From positions 62,001 to 126,000 of the forward strand of contig WHWC01000104.1 of assembly GCA_019426215.1 (NCBI GenBank): 64,000 bases of DNA, in the 5' to 3' direction. A program made the translations under genes and the position numbers. Positions 1 through 10,819 of the stretch are shown here, piece after piece (positions within the stretch are counted from its first letter, which is position 1; the number at the start of each line of letters is the position of its first letter). The notes beneath the pieces were generated by a model, which saw only the letters and a list, made by a program, of their open reading frames with translations, did no database searches and was not told the origin of the DNA. The DNA is from Buddleja alternifolia (Eukaryota; Streptophyta; Magnoliopsida; Lamiales; Scrophulariaceae).

Positions 1-221
1 GGTTACCTATTATAGCGGTTATTCCTATAACCGCTATAATGGAGTTTCCAAAAAAAATAAATTAAATACACCCTATTATAGCGGTTACAGAAATAACCGC
101 TGTAATAGGTTTTCCAATTACAACGGTTATTACCGTAACCGCTGTAATAGGCGTCAACCATTTACAGCGGTACCTATTACAGCGGTTAAAACCGCTTTAA
201 TAGGTCATTTCTGTAGTAGTG
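1..221. mobile_element. 3' terminal part of a CACTA (En/Spm) DNA transposon, truncated by the window edge
   Basis: The segment ends in CTGTAGTAGTG, the reverse complement of a CACTACTACAG terminus. Inside are several short inverted units of the form TATTACAGCGGTT / AACCGCTGTAATA. The same terminus and subterminal units bound the elements at 18338-27676 and 42304-47485, so this is a third member of that family. Subterminal repeats of this kind bind the element-encoded TNPA-type protein in En/Spm elements (family knowledge). The rest of the element lies left of the window, so its coding capacity and TSD cannot be seen. It abuts copia LTR sequence at 222 and probably inserted into that LTR. Confidence 0.85.
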
Positions 222-1429
222 TAATTTGTTCGTTGACTGTCAATGATTGGGATACTGGTTATGATAGTGTGTGTGAGCCTTGGACCTGAGGAATCACGAA
301 GATTGTGCTTGTGACACTAAACTTGTTATTAGAGTAGTCAGATCCAATTCATCATTAGGTGAGATCAACGTCGAAGTACGGTATAGGTGGGAAAGCAGCA
401 ATTGTTCGGTAACTACCAAGATGTGATTCACTGTCTCAAGCAGTAAATGAGTCAATGTCATGTCTAATCATAGGAAAATGTAATTATACGTCTTTGGCCG
501 AAGAAGGTAAACTAACTCGTGTGGAACACGAGGGGTAGTTTGATAATTTTATCTTACTATAATTGTTTAAGCACAACATCAAGTCCTGTGAGTTTGACGA
601 ATTCCATGACTCTCACTCGATCGGGATGTTACAGTGAAAAGCTTATAATCACATGGTGTATGTGACCTAAAGGTTCATACTGATCAAATCATTTCAATCT
701 CAATTAGTTTCGATGTGGGTCCACAGGAATGGTTAGATGACATCCACATCCTTGGTTTCCTCCCATTGCCAATTAAGATGAACTTAGAGAGTCGCGCTTT
801 CAAGGAAATAAGTGAAGAATATCTCTAGTTGTTGAACAAATTAATTTATTTAATTAATTACGTTAATTGAAATAAATTGAAAGGCAAAAAATAATTAATT
901 AAATTAATTTATTATTTATTCCTATTAGACCAAATTATTAATTAGATTAATATATGTTGAACTTAATTATTAATTAAACTTGGTTGAAAGTCAACTTAGC
1001 CCATTAAGGAATGAAATAGACGTGTATTATGAGGTTAATGCATGGGCTTAAGGAATTAATTAATTCCAACCCATCATATCATTTAAATACACCCTAATAT
1101 GATTAACTTAGTACACAAGTCATCATTACAACTAGAGAAGAGAAAAAATTTCCTCTCCCTTTCCTCTATAGCCGTCGGCCTCACCCAAGACAGAGAAGGA
1201 GGATTTTTCTTCAGCATTATTTCCGGCGTGATATCTAGATGCAGGAACCCGGGGTTGCTACTATCACTGTAGATCAAGAATTCTATTTCTTCTACGAGGT
1301 TAGTTTATAAATGTAATTTGATTTACATCTTCTTCTTTTTTATCAAAAATCGTTAAACCCCAAAAGTGATCCTATTGTGAATCCATATATATTTTTATTT
1401 CCGCTGCGCATGAACAGGGATTCACAACA
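222..1429 (+). mobile_element. Ty1/copia-type LTR, 3' portion (solo LTR or 3' LTR)
   Basis: Read forwards, this region matches the reverse complement of the copia LTR at 61464-63094. Shared blocks in the same order include ACTGTCAATGATTGG, GTGAGCCTT, TTTGGCC, GTGAGTTTGAC and TCGATCGGGAT-like segments, then AT-rich ATTAATTAA stretches, a TATA-like TTTAAATACACC near 1083, and a terminal CCGCTGC...GGGATTCACAACA. The LTR appears to end in CA at 1429. No iMet-type primer binding site (TGGTATCAGAGC) follows, so it is a solo LTR or a 3' LTR. Its 5' part is cut off by the CACTA element ending at 221. Confidence 0.7.
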
Positions 1430-2100
1430 ATATATATAGTAGTGTAGAAGTTTTTTAGACTGTATCTAGAACGTAGCTAGAAATTTCATTGTAAATATCT
1501 AGATAGGAAGTCTCTAGATAAATGAATATCCGCCGTTAGATTACATCGATCTCTACTGTCCATTGAGGAGGTGGCATTATATAAATATGTAGTAGAGCCT
1601 CAGTTGTAACCATACAAACATTTTGAAAGTGACTAATATACAAAGCATTGCCAAATACTGTAATTGTTCTTTGTCAGTTCCCCTTTTTTGCACACAAAGC
1701 ACGAGTGATAGACGAGGCTGACTTAGCAAATCACGTAAGAGGCGGGTTGAAGAAGCTAAGTGTCGTATGTAATGTTAGTAAGAGACTAGGTCCACGACAC
1801 GCTGCTTTTCATCTTTGTTATTGTTTTGACAGAAAATAACTCTTCAACTTCCTCCTCTTTCACTCTATATCACACGACGAGTCAGATGAGATCCACATAG
1901 TGACCATTCCGACATGCCGGGAAATAAGGCAATTCAACCACATCATTCTGATTTCTAGTCCTATTTGACGAAATTTTCCGATCCATACTCCCCCCATTAT
2001 GACCTAGAACTTTGGAACACCGGCCACCGTTCTCGTTCCGGCCGAGAAACAAGCATTTTGGTGAATTATAATAATTATTAAACAAGTGTTCCTAATAGCT
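1430..2100. other. Unassigned non-coding stretch, possibly a short LTR fragment
   Basis: Around 1443-1640 a TCTAGA-rich stretch is followed by TATATAAATATG near 1580 and a leader-like sequence, which resembles the promoter region of a short copia LTR, but I cannot define two ends. The reading frames of 60-67 codons at 1648-1839 (plus) and 1882-2085 (minus) match no family I recognise and lack supporting structure. I call no gene here. Confidence 0.3.
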
Positions 2101-3540
2101 TCAAAAAAAAAAAAAAAAAACATGTGTCACTAATAGCTTCCAAAAAACATGTGTCACTAATTATCAATAGTGACAACTTTTTTGTCGCTAATTATCATGG
2201 GTGACAATTACATTCTTAAACTATTAAAAATCTATAGGATAAATTAGAGTTAAGGAAATATGAACTTTTAAAATTATAAAGATCATAATAGTATTCACAT
2301 ATATGAGAGAATGAACTCTATAAATTATAAAATGAAAACTTGAGTAGAAAAACGCAATTAGTATATATTTCGAGAGAAATAATTAATTTCTTATATTCAT
2401 TGAAAAATATGGTCTTTAAAAAATATAAACCTAAATATTTTAAAGGGAGTTGATATTGGAACTCCAAAAATTACTATTGAAGCCCTAGTACTGAATATTT
2501 TTCTTAAAGAATTTGCATTTAATAGTTTAGTCTCAATGTATATTTAATTAGGTGCTAATATCATTTCCTTTATTAAATCTTCATACTTATGCATAGTCGT
2601 ATAATTTGTATAAATTTCAATTATGCATAGAACTATATATATGGCATTGCGACTTGGACAATCAAAACTTATTATAATTTTTTAACAATTTTTGGCTACT
2701 TATGAAGTGTAGCATTTAAATACTTAACCTACGTACTAAGTGATAGGGTTATTTATGCTACTATATATGAAAGTGAGTATCCTGTTCTGTTATTAAAAAG
2801 TAAACATATGGAATATTAGATGAGCAAAAAACAGATTCTGATTGAAATCCGTTGTTAGAAAATAACAATTCGAGCAGACTTGATTGATAATATTAAAAAG
2901 CTACTACTTTTCTCGGCCATAATCAATTATATATTAAAAAATATTTTATCTATTATAATATTATTTACACAGAATAAATTTTCATGAAACCGACATTATT
3001 ACAACAATTTCAAGGTATAAGCACTTTACTTATGAGGTTTGATTAAATACCTCAACTAATATGGTTGTGATTTTTTCTTTATTTTTTTTCCTTTTGTTTT
3101 CTTTGAACAGTAAGGAAAATATTTGAGATTTTCTATTGCAAAGAAAATCGATTTAAATTAAAGTTTCACACAAATAGTATTAAAAAATACATTCTATTTT
3201 AGAAATTGCCGTTTTAATAAATAATAGACTTTAGGAGTCCCTTATAACTGAATATGTAAAAAAAATTGTGCCCTTTATATATTATAGTAATTCACAAAGA
3301 ACTTAGTCCTTTGAGCCTCATTTTCCGAATTCAATTTTATGACAAATCAAAAATGCTTTATACTCAACATATATATAATTAGTGATAACTTTAACATTAT
3401 CACTTGAAATCTTATCACTAATATTTTTTATTTTAATTCTTTTTGGAAGTGTAAATAATTGATCAAATTAAAACCAAATTTTAAACTTATCTTAACCTAT
3501 TTTTCCAACACACTAAAGATGAAAGGCAAAAAAGGGAAAA
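2101..3540. other. AT-rich intergenic sequence
   Basis: Very AT-rich sequence without a credible reading frame. From 2086 to 2215 the phrase ATGTGTCACTAATAGCTTCC and related GTGTCACTAATTATCA units recur with opposite-strand copies (TAGTGACAA), and GTGATAA/TTATCAC pairs recur near 3385-3420. This looks like debris of a small inverted-repeat transposon. Nothing else is recognised. Confidence 0.35.
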
Positions 3541-3975
3541 TTGCATTTTTTGTCTCATATGTTTGGCATTTTTCAATTTTGATCTCATTTGTTACGGGAT
3601 TTTCACATTGTGTCCCGTAACTCTAAAAAATTCTCACATTTGGTCTCAACTAAATTTTTCATCCAAAATTTAATGGTCAACTCTGTTAGTCAATATTTTG
3701 ACTGGGTTTTGGAGGGAGAATTGGTATGCAAATACAATTACACACGGATTATATTCAATATCACGACATTTCTATTCAATGTTACGTGTTATTCACGCAA
3801 AAAATCTCCTCAAAAAATGGGTCATAATTTTGACAAACGGAGTTCACCGTTAAATTTTGGATGAAAAATTCGATTGGAACCAAATGTAAGAATTTTTAAA
3901 AGTTACGGAATATAATATGAGAATCCCATAATGAATGAGAGCAAAATGAAAAGAGACCAAATATATGCCACTACA
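3541..3975. mobile_element. Foldback MITE, copy 1 (right tip probably displaced to 8711-8725)
   Basis: A long imperfect palindrome. The left arm reads TTGCATTTTTTGTCTCATATG ... TTCTCACATTTGGTCTCAAC ... GGTCAACTCTGTTAGTCAA. The right arm reads back as TTGACAAACGGAGTT ... GGAACCAAATGTAAGAA ... GACCAAATATATG. The same element occurs at 9351-9760 and 9784-10199, where the right arm continues to AAAAATGCAATTTTT. In this copy the right tip is missing, but TGCAATTTTTGCC appears directly after the LINE A-run at 8711. The LINE therefore probably inserted into the right arm. No coding capacity. Confidence 0.7.
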
Positions 3976-4057
3976 AAAGACCAAACATCATTTACAGGGG
4001 TTTTGAGACTTTCTCTGGGCACATGTTAGAGGGCTAACGTGCACCAAAACTCCATCC

Positions 4058-5233
4058 ATGGCGAGAAGGAAAGGGCGTCGAGTGCTGGAGACCTCTATCA
4101 GTCCGATTAATCCAGAACCATCAAAGAGCACTCCTCAATCGGAGCAGGAAGGGGTTGTATATACCAGCCCCGACATCCAACTCCCGATTATTGAGAAGGA
4201 AAACCCAGTAGGGTTGGAAGTAGAGAAATTAGAGGAAATTGCAGAGGAAGGAAAAGGGGTTTATCTGAACCCTATAGGCCCATAGCTGCCGAACAGAAGG
4301 AGGATACCCATCAGGAGAACTGTGGAAGAAGGGCACTCGAGTGTGGCGGGATTTGTTCGCTCAGAATCGCGATGGCCACAGTTGTGTTAATATGGAGAAA
4401 ATAGAGAGTGAAGGGGATGATATATGTCTAACACAGGAAGACATTGAACCTGAGATTGCATTCTGGAAATACTCTCTTTCAACCTATATTCTGAGTTAAG
4501 ATGTGCCAGTGAATGGCATGGTAAATTTTCTACGAGCAAGATGGAGGGGAATTGAGCTGCCAACAGTGGTGAAACATGAGAAGGGATTTTTTGTACTGCG
4601 ATTCAAGACGGAAGAGGCCATGAATGCAGCGCTCGATCGAGGTAACCAATTTTTTTACTCAAAGCCTTTAATTCTGAAGCGCTGGACAGAGGGTTTAGAC
4701 TTAGTAAAAGAAGTTACACATGTTCCAATCTGGATACAGTTGCCTAACTTGCCACTCGAGATGTGGGGTGCAAGTAGTGTGAGTAAGATAGCGAGTCGGA
4801 TCGGAGAGCCCCTATATACTGATGAAATAACAGGTAAAAAATTGAAGTTGGAGTTTGCTCGTTTACTGCCAAAGTAGAGATGGGGAAGGAATTGCCCATG
4901 GAAATCAGTGTTAAGATTGGAGTTACTAGGAAAGTGGTGAAGCAGGCAGTAAGGTACGAATGGATTCCTATGTTATGTAAAAGATGCAATACTTGGGGAC
5001 ATAAAACAGCAGGATGCCATAAACCTATGAGACAACATTGGCAGGCCGAGCCACAAAATAGGCAGGAGCCACACACTGAACAGGAACCAACACAGGCAAT
5101 TGACACAACAGGGGAGGAGGACCAAAGGAATCTAGCAAGTACTAGTCACATAACACTACCAAAACATACTCAAACAAAAGGGAAAGCAATAATGGCAGGA
5201 TGTAAGGAGCTCAAAACAAAAGATAGGGCATAA
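4058..5233 (+). pseudogene. LINE ORF1 (DUF4283-like domain plus CCHC zinc knuckle), interrupted
   Basis: The ATG at 4058 opens a basic, Pro/Ser-rich N-terminus that stops at 4285. The frame 4503-4877 resembles the DUF4283 domain of plant LINE ORF1 and gag-like proteins (features such as RARWRG, GFFVLRF, WIQLPNLPLEMW). The frame 4880-5233 continues with a zinc knuckle, C-x2-C-x4-H-x4-C in CKRCNTWGHKTAGC, and a Gln/Thr-rich tail. ORF1 proteins bind element RNA in the retrotransposition particle (family knowledge). At least two internal stops separate the pieces, so no intact protein is predicted. Confidence 0.75.
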
Positions 5234-5356
5234 TTGGATAGAAAACACTAGTCGTGTATAGGTGCAACATGCCTTGACTAACTTGTTCCAAGTTCTAAGT
5301 AAAGTAGGAGTAGAAGTTGAGGGTGGGCTGCCACAAAGTGGGGAACCTCCAGATAT

Positions 5357-8300
5357 ATGAACATTGGAGCTTGGAACATCAGAGGTCTCAATAACCCTGA
5401 AAAACAGCTTGCTGTCAAAAGGGTGTTGGGGTAAAATAAAGTTGATTTGTTTGCAATTGTAGAGACAAGGGTAAAACCTAATAAATATGAGATAGTGAGA
5501 AGAAGTTTTGGTGAGGAGTGGACAATTATTAATAACTATGTGGCAGCTTTACATGGGAGAATATGGATTATGTGGAGAAGTAGATAGATTAGGGTGTCAG
5601 ATATGCAGGTGACAGAACAACAAATTACTTGTATGGTGGAGATTAACAATTTTAAATTTATATTCACTGCCATATATGCTCTAAATGATGATAATGGAAG
5701 AAAGAAATTGTGAACAGAGCTAGAAATGACAAATTATATAGAGCCATGGATACTCATGGAGGATTGGAATGCAACCTTGTTACACAATAAGAAGATGACT
5801 AGTGATGGTCATTTTGAAGGGGGGAATGAAGACATGAAGATGTGTATGGATAAATGGGGGCTTGCAGATATACCTTACACCGGAAATTTTTACACCTGAA
5901 GTAATCACTAGGACAAAGAGCATCTGTAAACTTGATCGAGTTATGGCGAATGGGGCCTGGTTCATGCAGCAGGAAGGGGGGACAATGTGTTTTCAGAACA
6001 AGGACATATCTGACCACTATCCTATGCTTCTAAGTGTTAGGAAACCAAAGCTGGGTAATTCTAACTTTAAATTCCTAAATGGTTGGCGGCATCATCCAGG
6101 ATTCTATGACATGATAAGAGAGGAATAGGGAAAGAAGTATAAGGGATGCCTAATGTTCAGACTCACAAGAAAATGTAAAGCATTGAAGGCTAGATTAAAA
6201 ATATTACACAAGGGAGACTACTCAAACATTACAGAAAGAGTTCAAGCAAAAATTGAGCAGTTGAAACTAATTAGAGAGAGGCTCAGTAACAACCCTTTCG
6301 AGAGCGGTTTAATCCAGCAGGAGCAGGAGACGTATAAGGAAGTGAGGATACTTCAAAAAGTGGAAGTGGAATCACTCAAACAAAGAGCCAAGGTCGAATT
6401 TTATCAAAAAGGTGATGAATGTACGAAGTACTATTTTGCCAGGTTAAAAGAGAAGAGGGCACAAGGAGAAATTCAGTCTCTTCAAAATAGTAATAGGGAT
6501 CTACTGGAGAAGCCAGAGGATATACAGCGGGAAATTTTAAACTTCTACCAGGGATTGATTGGAGCTGAAAGCCCAGCAACAGCGGAGGTAGATTCAAACA
6601 TTGTCAGTCACGGATACATTTTGAAAGAAGTGGACATGGGATAGTTACAACAACCTGTTTCTAGAGAGGAAGTTAAGAAAGTAGTACTTTCCATCCCCGA
6701 GGACAAGAATCCTGGGCCAGATGGGTTCAACTCTTGCTTTTATAGAAGAGCTTGGCCCATAGTGGGAGAGGAGGTGATCAATGCCATCATGGACTATTTT
6801 GCAAAGAGAAAGCTTCTCACAGAATTGAATCACACCCTACTTCACTTAATACCCAAAAGTAAGACTCCAAACACGGTCAGTAACTTCCGGCCTATCTCAT
6901 GTTGCATAGTTCTATACAAAGATCTCAAAGCTTATACGTAACAGATTGCAAAGTGTGTTGCCTTTGCTAATTGATCACTCACAAGGGGCGTTTGTTAGGG
7001 GTAGAACCATTGTAGATAATGTGTTATTATGCCATGAAATGGTTAAAGGGTATAAAAGAAAAGGTATCTTTCTGATGGTTGTTATGAAAGTAGATTTTAA
7101 AAAAGCATATGATACAGTTAGCTGGAGGTTTTTAAGACATGTACTACTAGCTTATGGGTTCCCTGTTGAATTTACTGAATTTGTCATGATTTGTGTGACT
7201 ACTGCCAAATTTTCTATCATGATGAATGGGTCAGTGTTTGGGTATTTTCAAGGGAGAAGGGGACTGCGACAAGGTGATCCAATGTCTCCCTACTTGTTTG
7301 TCTTAGTAATGGATTAAGTTTCATAAGCTACATAAAGAAACTGAGTTCAAATTCCACCCAAAATGTAGACGAGTGTGACTGATTAACATGTGCTTTGCCG
7401 ATGATTTGATGATGTTCTGTAAGGGAGAGGAGAAATCCGTGGGGCTTGTGAAAACACAATTTGAGAATTTCTCGGTGGCTTCTGGATTACATGCTAACCT
7501 GGATAAAAGTCAATTGATATGTGGAGGGGTTAGTGAGGAGCAGAAGCTGCACTTACTCCGGGTTACAGGGTTTGTGGAGGTAGAAATGCTAATGAGGTAT
7601 TTGGGTGTACCTTTGATTTCGTCCAGGCTAACTGTACAGAATTGTCAGGGTCTAATTGAGAAGATAGTGAAGAGAATCTCATCATGGACAACAAAGTACT
7701 TAACCTTTGCGGGTAGAGTGGTGCTAATTAAATCAGTGATTTTTGATGTCCCAATGTATTGGAGCCAAATTTTTCCCATGCCAATTACAATTATGCAGGA
7801 AATTGTGAGACTATGTAGAGTCTTCTTATAGAGTGGGAAGGTAAATGTGCGGTGCCAAGCCTCAGTGAAATGGCAGGATGTGTGTTTACCTAAATGAGAA
7901 GGAGGATTGGGGATAATCTCATAGGGCAGTGGAATGTGGCTGCCATATTTAAACAAGTGTGGAACATCGCTGCTAAGTCTGATTCACTTTGGGTTAAGTG
8001 GGTACATGCTTGCTATTTAAAAGACAGGAGCATCTGGACAATTGACACCAAGGTATCAGGCTCATGGTTCTGGAAAAGGGGATATGAGATAAATTTGTAA
8101 ATGCTGTTGAAGTGGTTCAAAATAAGTGGAAGGAGGGAAAATTCACAATACAGAGAGCCTATGAGCATATTGTGGAGCATGCTGGGAGGAAATTGGTATG
8201 GGGAAAGGGACCTATTGCAAGGCATCGATTCATTCTTTGGTTAGCAACACTCAACAGGCTAAAAACTCGGGACTGACTCAGTGCTTGGAAGGAGATGGCA

Positions 8301-8632
8301 AGCATCGAGTGTTTACTTTGTCACGGGCAGGAGGAAAGCAGAGATCATCTACTGTTCCAGTGTGATTATTCAAAAGAAGTAATGAGGAAAAGCTGGCTTA
8401 AACTTGAGATCAGATGTAGGCTGAAGAGATGGGATGAAGTTTGTGATTGGGTGACAAAAATCAGCAAAGGTAGTACACAAACGAGTTGTAAGAGGAGAGT
8501 TGTCTTTGCTGTTTTAGTCTATTTTCTGTGGAATGAAAGAAATAGGCGCCTTTTTGAGTTAGATAGCTGTAATTGTGATAGATTAGTGGACAAAATTTGG
8601 TATAGTATTCAATGTAAATTTGCAGTGGTATA
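5357..8632 (+). pseudogene. LINE ORF2 (endonuclease, reverse transcriptase, zf-RVT), broken
   Basis: ORF2 starts with MNIGAWNIRGLNNPEKQ at 5357, the usual opening of plant L1 endonucleases, and hits a stop within about 30 codons. Endonuclease remnants run to about 6128 and a linker helix region covers 6153-6644. RT motifs follow: NPGPDGFN near 6712, GRTIVDNVLLC near 7000, KVDFKKAYDTVSW near 7090, GLRQGDPMSPYLF near 7260 and the catalytic FADD at 7393-7404. The zf-RVT domain at about 8100-8632 has CLLC...RDHLLFQC. At least seven stops or frame changes are visible. The protein would nick DNA and prime reverse transcription at the target. No RNase H domain follows. Confidence 0.85.
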
Positions 8633-8710
8633 GAGCCCAGTTATACCTGGAGTAGATGTATGACAGTGTGGTTACTATAATGAAAAGCGCTTACTTGTTC
8701 CAAAAAAAAA

Positions 8711-8911
8711 TGCAATTTTTGCCAAAAAGAAAATAAAATGTAACCATATCTAAACTCTACTCATTCAAGTTCGACTCTCATTCGAAATCTACGAATTGAA
8801 CGCAAAAATGTAGAAGTATCTAATTATTTAGTTACTCAAACTCTAAATTGAAACTCAATATAGTTGAAAAGAGACATTTAAATGCGAGAAGGGAGAATCT
8901 GGCATACTCAC
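8711..8911. other. Intron 3 start and displaced MITE tip
   Basis: Positions 8711-8725 (TGCAATTTTTGCC) look like the missing right tip of MITE copy 1. The rest is AT-rich sequence following the GTGAGT donor of ankyrin exon 3 on the minus strand. No other feature seen. Confidence 0.4.
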
Positions 8912-9064
8912 AAGAGAAGATGAATCGTTGCCAGATGTTAAAGCGTATTCCACATCCACCGTGGAAAACATGGTTTCTTTCGGTAATGGTTTTTAAAGCA
9001 TACCCAGTGCTAAACTTCCTTGTGGCCAACCAGGGGTACTTCTCCACCAATTTTAATGCAAAAT
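8912..9064 (-). CDS. Ankyrin-repeat gene (ITN1/ACD6-like), exon 3
   Basis: On the minus strand an acceptor (TTGCGACAG) at 9065-9066 is followed by a frame reading FALKLVEKYPWLATRK and ending NIWQRFIFSC, then a GTGAGT donor at 8906-8911. The wording matches the exon after the first ankyrin block in plant ITN1-like proteins, where a '...LALDLLxRYPxLA...' helix precedes '...WQRxIYS'. Exon 2 ends in phase 1 and this exon continues in phase, restoring a D codon. Downstream exons (more ankyrin repeats and the PGG membrane domain) are not found between here and the left window edge, apart from the LINE/MITE block. The gene is therefore truncated or continues outside. Confidence 0.7.
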
Positions 9065-9083
9065 CTGTCGCAAGATAACAATC

Positions 9084-9337
9084 AATATTTTTTGCAAACA
9101 GACCCCTCATTGATTGTGTAATTGCTAAAACTTCCCCTCACATATTGAAAATTATCAACACACCCCTCATGGAGTTTATTTGTAAGGTTTACAGGGGCTA
9201 AAATTATAAAAATTGTTAAACGCATAGGGGATATAGTTGTAATTAGAAACCCTTAACATGAGGGGGTGTGGGTAATTTCTAATAAGTGGGGGGTTTGATA
9301 ATTACAAAATATTTGAGGGGGTCTGTGTGTAATATTT
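9084..9337. mobile_element. Small inverted-repeat MITE in ankyrin intron 2
   Basis: The left end AATATTTTTTGCAAACAGAC followed by CCCTCATTGATTGTGTAATT mirrors the right end, whose reverse complement reads AATATTACACACAGACCCCC and TCAAATATTTTGTAATTATC. Within the arms, CCCCTCA blocks alternate with AATTATCA blocks. The element is about 254 bp, non-coding, and lies only about 20 bases upstream of the exon 3 acceptor. Short CCCCTC-rich foldback elements are common in plant introns (family knowledge). The superfamily is not assigned because the TSD is unclear. Confidence 0.55.
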
Positions 9338-9350
9338 CTTGTTTTTTAAG

Positions 9351-9760
9351 AAAAAATCGCATTTTTGGTCCCATATATTTGGCCATTTTCTAATTTTGGA
9401 TCTTACTTGTTACAAGATTCTCAATTCTCACATTTTATCCTTAACGGTCAACTCTGTTAGTTAACGTTTTGATTAGCTTTTTTGACAGTTTTGGTGTGTG
9501 AGTGACACGTGATATTGAATAGAAATATCGTGATATTGAATATAATGCATGTGTAAGTGCATACACACATGAATTCTTTCAAAAAAAGGTCAAAAATATT
9601 GACTAACGAAGTTGACCGTTAAATTTTTTATGGCAAATTAGGTTGACACCAAATGTAAGAACTTTTAAAAGTTATAAGACACAATGTGAGAATCCTGTAA
9701 CGAATGATGCCAAAATTGAAAAATGTCAAATATATGGGACCAAAAATACAATTTTTTCCC
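9351..9760. mobile_element. Foldback MITE, copy 2
   Basis: Same palindromic family as 3541-3975. The left arm is CGCATTTTTGGTCCCATATA ... GGTCAACTCTGTTAGTTAAC. The right arm is GACTAACGAAGTTGACCGTT ... GACACCAAATGTAAGAAC ... ATATGGGACCAAAAATACA. A central stretch with GTGATATTGAATAGAAATATC separates the arms. No reading frame. It lies between exons 2 and 3 of the ankyrin gene. Confidence 0.7.
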
Positions 9761-9783
9761 CTTTTTTTGAATAATTAATCTGG

Positions 9784-10199
9784 AGAAATCAAGTTTTTGG
9801 TGTCATATGTTTGGACTTTTCAATTATGGTTCTATTCGTTAAGGGATTCTCACATTATATCCCAAACTTTTCAAAATTCTCACATTTGGTCACAACTGAA
9901 TTTTTCATCCAAAAGTTGACGTTCAACTCCATTTATCAACATTTTGGCCCCTTTTTTGGGGAGATTTTGTGCGTGAGTGTCACGTGATATTAAATAGAAA
10001 TATCGTTAAATTGAATATAATCCATCTGTGAGTGCATTCACACACAAATTCTCCAAAAAAAAATCGGGTCAAAATGTTGACTAACGAAGTTAACCATTAA
10101 ATTTTGAATGAAAATTGGGACCAAATGTAAGAATCCCGTAATGAATATGAGACCAAATTGAAAATTACCAAATATATAAGACAAAAATGCAATTTTTCC
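9784..10199. mobile_element. Foldback MITE, copy 3
   Basis: Third copy of the same palindrome, only about 20 bases from copy 2 and in the same orientation. The arms carry TTTTTGGTGTCATATGTTTGG and, at the right, ACCAAATATATAAGACAAAA followed by ATGCAATTTTT. The centre has GTGATATTAAATAGAAATATC. The head-to-tail spacing of copies 2 and 3 suggests a tandem duplication or preferential insertion into the same element type. Non-coding, inside ankyrin intron 2. Confidence 0.7.
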
Positions 10200-10301
10200 T
10201 AGTTAAATCTCCCTCCCCAATAATTCGTTTCTGCATCCATCCATGAATTTGAAGTTTTTACTAATTGCGTGGCAAATACTAGCACAAGGTATTCTACTCA
10301 C

Positions 10302-10811
10302 CGAAAAATTCAGCAACAATCAAATAATGAAGAAGCTTGATTCCTGTGTAGTCAGCATAAAGGTTTTGGTCCTTGGTGACAGACATCAAATACCCAACCA
10401 TGTCTCTCTGTGCATATTCCGCTGCAATTAGCACTGGGAAATGACCGTCTTTGCTTGGCACGTAAAGTAAATCAGGCACTCTGCCAACTAGTATCCTTGC
10501 TGCATCTAAGTTGCCAACGGATGCAGCAATAAATAAAGCGGTGCGACCAGTTCTATCCTTGCCATGTAATAATTCGTCAGGCATTAGTGAAAGCAAATTT
10601 TCCACAAACTTAAATGCTTTTTGGCCTGCTCTAACAGCGACGTGGAGAACTGTCGAGTCCTTGGTATCAATTTTTGCTTGTATTGCGCCAGAATCGTTGT
10701 CTAAGATTCGTTTGGCTGCCTTCCAGTTACCTTGCAATGCAGCTGTGTGTAGTGGCAAGTACAAGTTCAAATTGCTTGCTGTCTTCTGAAATTCCACATT
10801 TACAGTTGATC
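10302..10811 (-). CDS. Ankyrin-repeat gene (ITN1/ACD6-like), exon 2 with ankyrin repeats
   Basis: On the minus strand the exon begins after the acceptor TTTTACAG (10812-10819) and ends at a GTGAGT donor (10296-10301). It encodes about 170 residues with three recognisable ankyrin repeats: YLPLHTAALQGNWKAAKRIL, STVLHVAVRAGQKAFKFVE and GRTALFIAASVGNLDAARIL. A degenerate fourth follows (HFPVLIAAEYAQRDMVGYL) and the exon ends VAEFF. This is the usual first ankyrin block of ITN1/ACD6-like membrane proteins that act in stress and defence signalling (family knowledge). Exon 1 ends in phase 1 and the junction keeps the frame. No internal stop is seen. Confidence 0.85.
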
Positions 10812-10819
10812 CTGTAAAA

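Larger units (their letters stand above)
3968..8710 (+). mobile_element. L1-type LINE retrotransposon, near full length but decayed
   Basis: Modules on the plus strand appear in canonical plant L1 order: ORF1 with a DUF4283-like domain and a CCHC zinc knuckle (4058-5233), then ORF2 with apurinic endonuclease (from 5357), reverse transcriptase (about 6650-7830) and a zf-RVT domain (about 8100-8632). An A-run of nine bases ends the element at 8702-8710. Many in-frame stops and frameshifts show it is dead. The 5' edge is placed where the flanking MITE palindrome is interrupted and is good to about 20 bases. No clean TSD was recognised. Confidence 0.85.

Noticed and set aside
3589..3864. A 91-codon plus-strand frame
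   Set aside because: It lies wholly within a palindromic MITE that has two other copies without a conserved frame.
10243..10431. Plus-strand frame antisense to the ankyrin exon
   Set aside because: The minus strand carries an ankyrin exon with proper splice signals; this is its shadow.
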